From assembly GCA_039090855.1 (NCBI GenBank), contig CM077011.1:23375001-23439000 (forward strand): a DNA stretch of 64,000 nt. The letters run 5' to 3'. The position numbers and the translations under genes are program-made. Within the stretch, counting starts at the first letter, position 1. The number at the start of each line of letters is the position of its first letter. This stretch comes from Macrothele yani. Taxonomy: Eukaryota > Arthropoda > Arachnida > Araneae > Macrothelidae. This document shows, piece after piece, positions 32,776 to 43,636 of this stretch. The notes under the pieces are model-generated. The model was not told where the DNA came from. It saw only the letters and a list, made by a program, of their open reading frames with translations, and ran no database searches.

Positions 32776-33645
32776 GCATAATCTTATTTGCAAAGCATTC
32801 GTTTTTGTTGAACCTGATGTTAGCTTACGTTCTCGACAAAACTTTGTAATAGAAATGCTATGACCTCTTACCCTGTTTTGTCATCATTTGTGTTGCTCTA
32901 TGCCGTTTTCCACACAGCTCTTTTCAAGCAAGAATTAGGGCAGAAAACTTCAAATCTTCTGCATATTCAGCCAGAATATTTCTTATAATTTCTTCTCTCC
33001 CTTTCATCTACCGTTCAAGTTTCTCCTATCACAATGCGCTCGGAAATCTTCCATAACAATATTTATCTTCTGATTTTCTGCTTTATAGTCAGATATCCAC
33101 TTCCTTCGCAGATCTCTTTTATTCCTTCGCCAGTAGGACGTGTGCTGGAATCATCAACTTGTGTCTGATACTCTTTATGCGACAGTAATGACAACTCTTG
33201 TACCACTGTGTGAAAAAATTCAGTCTCTGCAACACTTTTCCTTAGCTTTTTTTCTTAATTTTTAAAACAAACATAACAACTTTTCCGGCTATAAGGAAAC
33301 GCTTGTCCTATTTAACTCCATTGGCTTTTGAGCAGTGAGAGTGATGGCGTGATAGGACTCACCCGGAGATTGAGCCTGGCTCTTCTCAGGTGACAAGCCA
33401 GAGGTTAATGCTCTTACAAGATCATACACTTCAGATGACGAGCGCATCAGATACTCGGAAACAAAAGTGACACTGTTCCTTTTTTTATTGCTTGAACATT
33501 GTCATTAAAATTTATTTCCGATTTGGTTGTTTGGCTGTGTGAGACATTGACTTCAGATTATTCCTCCGAGCTGGTCTTCGTTTCGAATCTTTGAAGACGC
33601 ATGGATTGTGTATTTACCTTGTAACTCTGGTTTCATGTCTTCTCA
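32776..33645. other. No gene; possible ancient SINE A head at 33330-33425 (minus)
   Basis: Mostly featureless. CACCCGGAGATTGAGCCTGG with TCTTCTCAGGTGACAAGCCA resembles a decayed minus-strand SINE A head. No coding signal. Confidence 0.35.
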
Positions 33646-33950
33646 GGTACCAGTGGCCTTAAAGTAAGGATAGGCTACTTCTTAGAGCCCACCGAATTAT
33701 TCACAGTGGTCGTACATTCCCGAAACCTCTTCCTAGTACCCTAGTGGTCTAAGGATCTTGTTGCTGAGCATAAGTATCTGAAATTGGCCCGGGTACGAGT
33801 CCCAAAGGTGTCATGGGTGCTGGGATTCTATGATGGCCCTGGATCAATCCTCCGGGAACAGTGGCCCCAAATTGGGAACAAGCGATTTCTTAAAGACCTA
33901 AGATATGCTCGTGGAGGTAGTTAAGCCTCAAAACAAAACAAAATTCATTT
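33646..33950 (+). mobile_element. Two decayed SINE A copies in tandem
   Basis: 33646-33716 holds only the tail part (ACCAGTGGCCTTAAAGTAAG ... CTTAGAGCCCACC). 33735-33950 is a fuller but strongly diverged copy from CCTAGTGGTCTAAGGATCTT through GGTACGAGTCCC to GGAGGTAGTTAAGCCTC and an A/C-rich tail. Older than the other copies. Confidence 0.65.
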
Positions 33951-33979
33951 TTTCTGTTCACAATCCAAAACGGATAAAC

Positions 33980-35288
33980 TACAAAGGCCGTTCCATAAAA
34001 CTGAGAGTAATTTTATATGAGTAGGCAACAGTGCGAAGGGAAAAAATAACCACGCAGACAACTAACTGAATTAAAGGAAGTATCTGTGGCAACAGTTCTT
34101 AGCCGTGGCAGATTTGGGCTTTGTCATTGCGCAGTTGTTTAAAATACGTCTGCATTTCGCCTTACAGCTATGGAGGTGAGTGAATTAAGAAGTGAAATGC
34201 GTTTTGTGAAAAACCTTTGCTGTTGGGTGGGTAAAACGGCTCCAGAATCAGTTGATTTAATGAAAAAACCTTACAAAGGTAAATCTTTGGGTGAGTCAAC
34301 GATTTTTAGAAGGCAATATGATTTCAAAAAATTGCGTTTCTCGGCAGAACTCTCTCCTACGTCTGGTCGACCTGAAAGTGTTGCTGCGGAGCATGTTGTT
34401 AACACTATTTGGGAAATCCTGCAGGGATATTGACGAAGGCATAGCGGCGCCAACTAATATTTCAAAAACTTCGGCATCCCCCATTCTACGCGACAAATTA
34501 CTGCTGCATCGCGCACGTCCCAGATGGGTACATCATCACCTGACGAGAGAACAATGGTTAGTCTGAGTTCATGTATATCATGAATGAAAACAAATGTTTG
34601 AAAAGGATTCGAGCTTTCTAAACATAGTAATAACTGCCGGTGAAACATGGGTCCGTTATTTTGGCTCATTCACGAAACGCGCAACGAGTGTCTGGAAACA
34701 CACAGGCTCGCTTCCTCCGAAAAATGTCCGCCAAACCAAATCAGCTGGGAAGGTGATGATAATTTCTTTTGATCATAAGGGTGTAGTCAACCAGCATACC
34801 GTTCCTGTACAAATTAATGTCAATATTGAGTATTACATTTCAGTCTTGTAGCGTCTGCGACGACACATATCAATTAAGCGACCGGAACTGGTGGGCAAGT
34901 GGACCCTACACCATGATAACGCCCGCCCACATGTGGCTGTTAGTGTTCAGCAGTTTCTTACGAAATGCAGTAGTGAAGTCATGCCACAGCCTTCCTAAAG
35001 TCCTGACCTCACTCCGTGAGATTTCTGGTTTTTTCCAACAATGCAGTAGAAGTTATGTGGCGCAGCATTCAACACATATGCTGACGTTATTCAAGATATA
35101 CAGGGGTCGCTAGAGCAGCTTCCATAACATGCCATCGCCAAATGCTTTGAAAAGTGGACTGAACGATGGGACCGTTACATATCATCCGAGGAAAGATACT
35201 TTGAGAAAGAATAACATATATTTTGCTGTACCTATATTTCTTCATTTTGTGGGATTTTACTCTCAGCTTTTATGGAACGGCCGTTGTA
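33980..35288 (+). mobile_element. Full-length mariner element
   Basis: TACAAAGGCCGTTCCATAAA at 33980 pairs with the right end, which reads TACAACGGCCGTTCCATAAA inward from 35288; both continue into CTGAGAGTAA. The length of 1.31 kb is normal for mariner. Confidence 0.92.
34170..35205 (+). pseudogene. Mariner transposase, several frameshifts
   Basis: ATG at 34170 (MEVSELRSEMRF). The DNA-binding part includes YKGKSLGESTIFRRQYDFKK and SPTSGRPESVAAEHVVNT. The first Asp region is ITAGETWVRYF (near 34630), where Ala replaces the catalytic Asp of the usual GDETW. KSAGKVMIISFDHKGVVNQ follows, then WTLHHDNARPHVA in a shifted frame (near 34905), a damaged PDLxPxxFW block near 35010, and KCFEKWTERWDRY at the end. 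Not functional. Confidence 0.85.
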
Positions 35289-36539
35289 TTTTGATAACTG
35301 AGGTAAAGTTATTGAAGTAGCTATTGGAAACAGTAAAAATGCTGGAATGGTACCTATGGAAAATTTTACGATAAAAGCAGAACGTTTGCTGAAGGAAAAT
35401 GAAAATTAGAATAAACAAATACGACATTTCCACTCTTGAAACCTTTATTTTATTCTATTTTGTTTCGGACTTTCATGACAACCATATGCATTGCTATGGT
35501 TCAGCAATAGTCATTCGCCACAAATTTAGGGCCAGTGGATCCAAAAATGGAAGAGGACCAGAACCGCAAAAGAGTGAGTGCTGTGTCTGATCTGGGGGTT
35601 CGAACCCGGACCCAAATCAAAAGACTATCCCGAAACTTTCGCCTGTGATCACTCCTCTATTTGGGAGGCAAACTGTGATCTTGCAGTTCCAATGAAGACT
35701 TTGAAAGAAAAGTAGAAGCAAACGAAAGATAAATTGTTCGAATTACTGTAAATCAGGAATTTCAAATTATGCTTTTCAGTGGCCATTAAAGACCGGTGGC
35801 TAGGAATTTAATGTACTTTTGTTTTTAATTTATAATTAAAGGAATTGACGGAAGGTAGACGAGTTACTTATTTTCTCAGCATAGATAAATTTTGTTATTA
35901 GTATCACACTACTGTAACAATACAAACCCTGTTTTGCCTTTTCTATTAAATTCGTATATAATAAAAGGTAATTTACCATTGAATTTAATTAAATAATATT
36001 CAAAATTATAACCGATTTCTATTCCCTTTCCCTTACAAAATATGTGCTCGACGTTTTTTAAATGTAAATCAAATATTCAAAATATTGTTAAATTCGTTTT
36101 TCCACCTAATGTCAATATACTTTTGTGTAACTGCGTGAATTAAAAATGCTAGATAACTTTACTCGGCGATGACGTCAATTGGGATGCATGATCCATAGCC
36201 CACTGGGAAAGAAGAGGCCCTGAAACGATTTGATCATGTGACCAAGAAGGTCTCAACTTCCATGCTCTGAACTGCAGTTGAAATCCATTATTCCGCTAGT
36301 GGGTTGCCGTGAAGTTGTTTATATTTTAATATTTTGATTTATTATTGTTATTGTTTCTAAAGAAAAACAAATTAGCACTCGTAATAACATATAACGTTCA
36401 TTTACCAGCACAACAGAGAAATGTTAGAGCATTTTTTTTAAAAAAACAAGTTAGTAAAATCATGCAATGCATTGATTATGATACGCTTTCCAACATACTA
36501 GAAATTATTACTCAAGCTATTACTCAAGTTATGAGGAAA
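35289..36539. other. No gene; tRNA-like B-box remnant near 35600
   Basis: GGGGGTTCGAACCCGGACCC at about 35594-35613 is a near-perfect B-box arm on the minus strand, followed by a CACTCCTCTATTTGGG segment that may be the rest of a decayed tRNA-like head. Otherwise AT-rich with no features. Confidence 0.4.
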
Positions 36540-37290
36540 ATGCCTGTGGAAAAAATCTCACCCCTGTGCCCTGACCTTTGACCCATTTCTATGATATTCA
36601 ACAGAACTGGTTCAGTATACCTCCGAAATAAAATGATAAAGATGCACAGGCTATGGAATAGATCCCGCTCCTGTGTCCTAACCTTTGACCCCATTTCGCC
36701 CATTTTCAATAGGATTTGTCCCCAGGCAAGCCCCTACAGCATACTAACATTTCATCCAAATAGAAACATTTTTACGTAAGTTATGACTCATAATGGCAAT
36801 GGAAGTGATTCCGCTCCTATGTTCTGACCTTTGACCCCCATTCAGCCAATTTTCAATAGGGTTTGTCCCCAGGTGATCTTCTACCACATACTAAAATTTA
36901 ATTGAAATCAAACCTTTTTTACGTTAATTATGACGCATAAGGGCAATGGAATGCATCCCGCTCTTATGTCCTGCCCTTTGACACCACTTCACCCATTTTG
37001 AATAGGATTCGTCCCCAGGAGGTCCCCTACCACATAGTAGAAGTTCATTGAAATCGAACCATATTTACGGAAGTTATGACGCATAAGGGCAATGGAACGA
37101 TCACGCTTCTACGTCGTGACCTCTAACCCCAGTTATGCCATTTTTAATAGGGTTTGTCCCCAGGTGGTCCCCTACCACATACTAAAATATCATCGAAATC
37201 GAACCCTTTTTACGCCAGTTATCGTGCGGACGGACGGACAAAGCTGGAGCATAAACGCTTCTTCAACCTACGGTTGGAAAGCGTTAAAAA
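36540..37290 (+). repeat. 145-bp tandem repeats with hairpin terminus
   Basis: CTATGTTCTGACCTTTGACC-like blocks start near 36560, 36669, 36813, 36960 and 37105, giving a period of about 145 bp after a short first unit. Each unit carries TTCAATAGGGTTTGTCCCCA and a TTTTTACG...TTATGAC segment. The array ends GCGGACGGACGGACAAAG and then a stem-loop at 37254-37285 (AACGCTT...AAGCGTT with an inner TTCAACC/GGTTGGA stem). Confidence 0.85.
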
Positions 37291-37396
37291 AGGATTATTT
37301 ACTTCTACCTGCTGGTTCCTACTGTTACTGACATACAAGTAAGATTCCTCTTCTGTCTTAAGTAATATAACGTGTAAAGTTTAGTTATTTATACAC

Positions 37397-37459
37397 ACAT
37401 TGACAAAAGGATTTGTTACTCTTATGCTTCGTATGGGTAACAAATCGTTTTGTCAATGT
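37397..37459. other. Near-perfect 23-bp stem hairpin (pre-miRNA-like)
   Basis: ACATTGACAAAAGGATTTGT + TAC pairs with GTAACAAATCG + TTTTGTCAATGT with a single mismatch and a 17-nt loop. Size and shape match an animal microRNA precursor, but a miniature inverted-repeat element is equally possible. No expression evidence is available. Confidence 0.5.
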
Positions 37460-37490
37460 AAAGCTATGTCAGTTGTTTAACGGTTTAGCA

Positions 37491-37520
37491 TTTCAGTAAG
37501 ATGTATACATCTTACAGAAA
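37491..37520. other. 20-bp perfect palindrome, extended to 30 bp
   Basis: GTAAGATGTATACATCTTAC (37496-37515) is a perfect palindrome with no spacer; TTTC and GAAA extend it beyond one mismatch. It lies 32 bp from the preceding hairpin. Confidence 0.85.
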
Positions 37521-38452
37521 CGCTTTTTGGACTGCTTTTGTTTTCCTTAGTGGTAGATTTACTATGTGCTATAAGTTCAAACGATAAAAGCCTGCCTTTC
37601 CAAAAAATAACGACAGTAAAAAAACCTCTGAAAATATGTTCACTTCAAGCAAAAGTAATACACAAAATTACTTTTTTCTTCTTTGAGTAATCCATGAATA
37701 ATGAACACACTGACACCGCACACCGGTAATGTTAACATTACAGGTATTGGCCGAAAACAAACATACTGACGCAGGAAATTCGGCAAAGGCGGCGGAGAAA
37801 AGTCCTTTAATAAAAATAGAAGGACATTGAAAAATGTTCCGCTAGAATAAAACAGGGAGTTAAAACAAAAATTGTAAAGGAGCGAAACAAAAATTGTAAA
37901 CAAGCCGCCATTTTGGAATCGATGCAGACATATGTCATCAAAAACATTAAAATATTCGCATTTCGTGCCACAGCTTTTTAAGTGGTTTGTCAACAAAACA
38001 GCAGCAGATTTCATTTATTTTGCGCGGCAAATTTCAAGTTCCCATCAGATGGAATTCTAAGCGAAAACGTCGCAAATACTGTGTCGGTTTCGTTAAAATA
38101 TTAGCATTTCTTTTATTTTGTGTAAAACTTTCAAAGTAATTTGTTAACTAAATATTAGCACATTTTATACATATTGCAATACAATCTTCGAAATTTCCAT
38201 CAGCTCACGTTTTATGAAATTCTCCCGCTATCCTCTCAGCCCATCAGCACATTACAGATACCTGAGACGACGCACACAGGGTATGGAGACTAAGAGCGGG
38301 GACTAAGTTGTTCACATAACTTCAGTGGCGGACGTTCGTTTCAGGGCCTGTTGTTTCCAGTGGACTATGTGCAAGATCTATATGACGACCCTGTACGACG
38401 TCACCGATTTTTCACTTGCGAGACAGACGAGCTGAACAAATCTCATCTTGTT
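37521..38452. other. No gene recognised
   Basis: AT-rich; a minus-strand open frame at 37640-38014 has no recognisable domain or coding bias. AAACAAAAATTGTAAA occurs twice near 37865-37895. Confidence 0.45.
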
Positions 38453-38786
38453 AGCACGTCTTTTATAAAAAAAGTACGTGCTCATATATATTATCACTTT
38501 GTTCGTCTGTACGATAATCCGTCTGTGAACAATATATCTTTGTAACTATAGTCCTCTTTGAAAAATTCTTTATGCATTGGAAAACATGAAATGTTTGAAC
38601 GATGATCCTTGATTTTCTATTTTTTACGATGCATTACTTCGTCTCTAGAGGGCGTAAATGTAGATGCTATTGAATTAAAAATATATTTTATTCCACATAT
38701 TTGCTTCTAAATATACGATTGAAAAGAATTCTTCCTTCCCTCAAATGCCACTTATAACCAAGTTAATTGTGGGTCCAAGTAATACA

Positions 38787-40009
38787 TAGACTATCTACCA
38801 ACAAGTAATTGGACACCTGTGCTAGCAAAGGAAAACGAGGTTTTTTCAACTTCAATAGTTAGTGGAGCCTCTACGAGCGGCGATTACAGCTGCGACCCTC
38901 CGGGGCATACTCTCAACGAGGCGTTGTACGACGGCTAGCGGTATTTTCTTCCACTCGGCATGGGGAAGACAGGTCAGTTCCTTCACCGATTTCGGACGGT
39001 GGGGGCACCCATTAAGTCGACGCACCAACTCGTCCCAGAGGTGCTCGATAGGGTTAAAGTCCGGGCTCTGCGCAGGCCAGTCCATCCGATTAACCCCATT
39101 GCCACCATACCAAGCCATGGTGGACCTCGCAACATGACAGGTGGCATTGTCATCCTGAAAGTAACATTGGTCCACCCCGTAAAACTGCCACAACGTAGGA
39201 AGCGCATGGTCATCCAAAATGGTGCAGTAGGTCTCGGCGTTGAGTCTACCAGGAATTGCAACCAAGGGTCCCGTGCCATACCAGGAGAAACACCACCATA
39301 GCATAATTCCACCGCCGCCGAACTTCACAGTTGGCACAATACATTCCGGCAGGAGGCGTTATCCAGGAAGACGCCAAACCCAGACCCTGCCATCCGAACG
39401 GTAGAGGGTGAACTTTGATTCGTCGCTCCAGAGAACCTGTTTCCACTGTTCAACGGTCCACTGTCGACGTTCTTTGCACCATGTTAGCAGAGCAGCGCTA
39501 TTGGACTTGGTGATCAAAGGCTTGTGGGCGGCATCACGTTCATGATAACCGAGCAGATGGGCTTCTTTACGGATGGTATTCATAGAAAGAACACTCCCGG
39601 ATGCCTGTTGAAACTCCTCGCGGATGTGGCCCATCGATTTGGTGCGGTTCTTCCGAATTTCTCTGGACAGCACTCGTCCGTCTCTAACTCCCAGTTTTGT
39701 GGGTCTGCCGGGACGGGGCACATTCCGACAGTCATCTCTCATCTTCTACTTGTCAATCATGTAGGCCACTGTCGATTTTGGGTACTTCAACTAGCTGGAT
39801 ATGTCCCGTATTGATCGGCCATTTCTGTGATACCCGACGATTACACCTTTCTCGAAATCAGAGAGCTCCGAGCTGTGTGGCATCTTGCGTGCGACTGGTT
39901 GCGTTGTTGTTTCCCACACGATACTTAACGGCGGCGGCCGTGACGTGTATCAGGTTCGCAGATATCGTCGATTGCAGGGGTGTCCAATTACTTGTTGGTA
40001 GATAGTGTA
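38787..40009 (-). mobile_element. Tc1-like transposon, nearly intact
   Basis: The terminal repeats are ACTATCTACCAACAAGTAAT followed by TGGACACC, essentially identical at both ends. They are flanked by TA within the E element (ATACATA before, TACATGGATTTT after). The 1.22-kb length is complete. Confidence 0.93.
38852..39883 (-). pseudogene. Tc1-like transposase, one frame with three nonsense codons
   Basis: ATG at 39883 (MPHSSELSDFEKGVIVGYHR), stop at 38852: 343 codons in a single frame without indels, interrupted only by TAG after IRDISS, TAG after YMIDK and TAA after VWRLPG. DNA-binding region in the first 110 residues (GRPTKLGVRDGRVLSREIRK). Catalytic triad: VLWSDESKFTLY (D), [13 protein letters not shown] (D) and [12 protein letters not shown] (E), with 34 residues between the last two, i.e. 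DD34E. Least decayed transposase in the window; closest to the Tcb1/Tcb2-type Tc1 proteins. Confidence 0.92.
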
Positions 40010-40490
40010 CATGGATTTTCCGCTAGCGACGTAAAGATAAATTCAGATTTCTTCTATATCTCTGCTTCTAAAATTTTCATTTGGAAAGTTCTTTCTGCAT
40101 CAGATAGATTACTAGTTACAAATTCTTACGCACTTTAATTTTTGGGAAAGAAAAAGTAAAATTGTAGAAGCAACAGCTGTCAGAAGAACGATTCACAAAC
40201 ACTTTAGCCGAGTTAAACTACAGAAATAAAAATATTTTATTTACAATTTAAAATCAACTAAAAGTCGCAGGCAAGATCTTTCACAGTCGCAACTGCGGCC
40301 TCATCAGGCCTAATCAGCAACACTGGTGAGCAGGTACAGTATTATATAGTTATCTCCCCACAATTTCCGCAATGAATAATGAGGCTAGTTCAGATTGCCA
40401 GATAACACTATAATTAACTAGAGGTTTTTACAAAGGTAGTATACAATGGTTAAACGTTTTTAACCGTGTCAATAGTCCTTGCCAATCATA

Positions 40491-40714
40491 GCTCGCCACC
40501 CCGGTGGCGCCGTGGTCTAAGCGATGGCCTCTGATCATTCGTCCGAAAGGGGTCCGGGTTCGAATCCCGGTGAGGCATAGATGTTGTGTTTGTCTTACGG
40601 CAATGGTTCTCTCCCTTCCCTGGAACCAGTGAGCCTAAATTAGTGAAGGACGACTGCTTATTGCCCATTGAGTTGCTCACGGTGGTCGTTAAACCTCCAA
40701 CCAAAAAAAAAATA
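40491..40714 (+). mobile_element. SINE A in the foldback loop
   Basis: Complete: tRNA-like head (CCCCGGTGGCGCCGTGGTCT ... GGTTCGAATCCCGG), body and A-rich tail. One base change in the A box compared with 63443-63453. Confidence 0.93.
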
Positions 40715-40829
40715 AAGTTCATATTGATCGGCTTATCCTGTATTACCTTTGTAAAAACCTCTAGTTAATCATACTGTTATCTGACAACCTGAACTAGGCC
40801 GCCCCGGTGGCGCAGTGGTCTAAGGCGCT

Positions 40830-42192
40830 TACTCGGATGCCGGTTTATAATCTGACAGAAATTTTCCGTCTCATTTCCACGGTGATCTGGTCCGGACACC
40901 ACTGGGTTCAAGTTTCCACTCTTCATCGTACAGGTTCACAAGGTGGAATTTCGCTCTTGGATATTCGAACCTACTACACAGCATATAGAGTGATTTCTTT
41001 CGTCCGGATCCTTTGCTCTCCTGAATCACCAGTCACTATTGTCAGAGATGTAATACTATCACCACGTAACCCACGCTTCACGTTCACTACGTATTTACTT
41101 ATGGATCAATGTCCCTTCTTTCGTACTCGACTATCTCCCTTCTATAAAGAGGTTCTTTCCTTTTTCCGCTCGCTCCCTCTTATTCGTGCACCTCCTACTT
41201 CCACGTCTGAGCTATTAGCTGAGCCCATCTTCTTTTCTTCAGTCCTCCATCCTCCTGATGCCCCCTGCTTTTCTGACCCTTCCTGGCTCCTAGCAGGGAT
41301 TGTAACTGTTCGAAACCTCCTTTCCTCAGATCTCACCTGGAAACCTTTCTCTAACCTATTTCCCTCTCTTCCTCCCTCCCCAACAGCCCTTGCTCTTTAT
41401 GACTCCCTCCGCTCTGCCATCATTACTCTCTTTCCCACCCTTGCCTCCTCTACTGGTTTATTTCTTGTTTCTTCGGCCTCACTTCCTCTTCCTTTCTTCC
41501 TCTCAGTTCGGGGCTCTTCTCTCCCTATTTCTAGCTTTTCAGTCTCCACTCTTTATAGGCTTCTTCTTGATCCATTGCATCCTACGCCGGTACAGATCCC
41601 AGATGTTCCAGCTGCAGCACTTCCATTTGTTTGGTCAGCCACCACCTCACCGCTCTCCTCTCCGATGGAACGAAATATTCATTGGCTTTTTCTTCATCGC
41701 CGTCTACCTGTTCCAGCAACTCTTCATCGGATAACGCTCCTGGATTCGCCGCTCTGTTACTTCTGCTCATCTCCTGCAGACGTGGATCATGTGTATCTGC
41801 ATTGCCCGGTGTTACTTCCTCTCCTGCATCTCGTCTTCAGTATTGCACAGTGCCTCAGTGTTAGTGATCTTCCGTTCTCAGCCTACAGCACGCTATTACA
41901 ATCCAGATCACCACCCATTCCAGTTTCAGAGCCGTGTGCGTATGTCTTCATATTAGCTCGCAATGTGATATATGGCTACCACCTCCAACTTCGCTCAGGC
42001 CCTGCCATGCCTACCATCTTTCAGGCGGGGGATGCGATGTGCAGTATTTTTCGTAACCGTATGATCTCACGTCTACGGTTGGCCTTTACGACCGCTCAAG
42101 TGTCGAATCGGCTTCAACAATTCCACAACGTCTGGTCACCCTATTACCGATGGTTTACTGGACCATCAGCCGACCTACGACTCCTGTTCTGA
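40830..42192 (+). CDS. C-terminal part of an L1/Tx1-type ORF2 protein with zinc-binding motif
   Basis: The frame is open from the insertion junction to the stop at 42192 (about 453 residues). It starts after the RT core: GGISLLDIRTYYTAYR matches the post-RT segment of L1/Tx1 ORF2. The C-terminal part has RNIHWLFLHRRLPVP followed by CYFCSSPADVDHVYLHCPV, a CX2CX7HX4C knuckle (zf-RVT type) thought to bind RNA or DNA. The RT catalytic motifs and endonuclease are missing through 5' truncation, so the copy cannot act alone, but the absence of stops suggests a recent insertion. The open frame upstream to 40807 is SINE sequence, not LINE. Confidence 0.8.
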
Positions 42193-43215
42193 CGCCTGAC
42201 ATACTGTTTCGACTAACCTCGTAACTGGTTGGGCATTGGGCTGCAATTTTGTTGCTTAGTCCTGCATCCATCACACCTGCAAGTCACTCTTTGGACTTAA
42301 TTACAGTACTTATTGTCCTTCTCTTTAGCACAACCTACAATTTGCATATAAGACTTTTCTTCACTCAAATTGTGCTGTATTTTTTGCTCTAACAGTAGAG
42401 CTCATGTTTTTGATTATTTCATTAGTTTGCACAATGTATGGGTTTTTATCTTTTTCAACATATTTTAACTCTTTGGTTGTTCTAGTATTTTGCTTCACTA
42501 TTCTGTTTGCACTAGTACTTGTGTTCCTTGTCACGTTCTGTTCTTGCGTAACTTGTTGATTGTATATTTTTCCTGTTGTGCATAGCCTCATTTCTGTTTG
42601 CACTTATACGCATATCATGTTGTACCATGACCTGTTATAATTGTTGCTCGTCCACAATAGCTGTATATCGTGATGTCTTCGTATACCTTTCTCTGTTGCT
42701 CATCAACCTGTGCATGTACATTGCGAATCAGTTATAGTGTCATCTATTGCTTTTGTCGCAAGGTATTATACCTTATGTTACCGTATTTGCTCTCTATTGA
42801 TGTTCTTCTTTGTATTTATATGACACTGCCTATGCGCCTGTTGTACATACATTACTATTTTGCTCATCTGATACACATCTGTTTCATTTGCACTTATCTC
42901 AATATGCCTTTACCTTGTCTGCCGTGTGTCACGGATATACTTATTGTCTCGATTGCACTATATTTCATGGTACTGCACATATTGTCTCATTTTACGAAGT
43001 GTCTGATTATACTTTTCACCTGCTTCTGTTTGTTGTATCCACTTAAGTATGTGAAACAATCCCTAGAATATGAATTTGTTCTCACTGTAAATAGTACATT
43101 TTTCATTTGTACATATATCATCCTCGCTGTATACATGTTGTCATTTCATTTTTTTCTAATTGGCGCTGTAAATCCAGGCCTTATGTACTTGCTTAATTTG
43201 TTCAATAAAGTGAAA
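40830..43215 (+). mobile_element. 5'-truncated Tx1/L1-like non-LTR retrotransposon
   Basis: Flanked by GCAGTGGTCTAAGGCGCT at 40812-40829 and 43216-43233, a perfect 18-bp target duplication within the tRNA-like head of a SINE. Contents: C-terminal ORF (to 42192), then ~1 kb of T/C-rich 3' UTR ending TTCAATAAAGTGAAA with a polyadenylation signal. Confidence 0.92.
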
Positions 43216-43542
43216 GCAGTGGTCTAAGGCGCTGGCCTCTGATCATTTGTCCGTAAGAGGTCCGGGTTCGAATCCCGGTCAGGCATGGATGTTGTGTTTG
43301 TCTTACGGCACTGGCTCTCTCCCTTCCCTGGAACCAGTGACCCTAAATTAGGGACGGGCGACTGCTTATAGCCCATTGAGTTGCTCACGGTGGTCGTTAA
43401 TCCTCCAATCAACAACAACAACAACAACAACAACAACAACCTGAACTAGCCTCGCTATGCATTGTAGGAATTGTGGGGAGATAACAATATAATACTGTAC
43501 CTGCACACCAGTGTTGCTGATTAGGCATGATGAAGCAGAAAA

Positions 43543-43636
43543 GGCCTGTGAAAGATCTTGCTGATTAGGCCTGTGAAAGATCTTGCTGATTAGGCCTGTG
43601 AAAGATCTTGCTGATTAGGCCTGTGAAAGATCTTGC
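43543..43636. repeat. 25-bp local tandem repeat in foldback arm
   Basis: GGCCTGTGAAAGATCTTGCT followed by GATTA, repeated at 43543, 43568, 43593 and 43618. The left arm has only one equivalent, so the expansion is specific to this arm. Confidence 0.9.

Larger units (their letters stand above)
38453..40130 (-). mobile_element. E-family element, copy 2, split by Tc1
   Basis: Begins with the terminal palindrome AGCACGTCTTTT ... AAAAGTACGTGCT (38453-38482), then GTTCGTCTGTACG, then array units with CTCTAGAGGGCGTAAATG (near 38650) and TTCCGCTAGCGACGTAAAG (near 40018). The Tc1 at 38787-40009 sits at a TA inside it. The right boundary was not found. Confidence 0.7.
40799..43438 (+). mobile_element. 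SINE A split by a LINE
   Basis: Head at 40799-40829 (GCCCCGGTGGCGCAGTGGTC). After the LINE, the same 18 bp are repeated and the rest of the SINE follows (43216-43410), ending in a (CAA)n tail at 43411-43438 instead of polyA. AACCTGAACTAG before (about 40786-40797) and after (43438-43449) is the SINE's own target duplication in the foldback arm. Confidence 0.9.

Noticed and set aside
37640..38014. 124-codon minus-strand ORF
   Set aside because: No domain, low-complexity composition, no repeat or splice support.
40807..40829. Start of the 461-codon ORF (MAQWSKAL)
   Set aside because: These codons are SINE sequence upstream of the LINE junction; the frame is open across it only by chance.
42670..43227. 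185-codon hydrophobic ORF that looks like a multi-pass membrane protein
   Set aside because: It lies in the T/C-rich 3' UTR of the LINE and crosses into the SINE; hydrophobicity follows from base composition.
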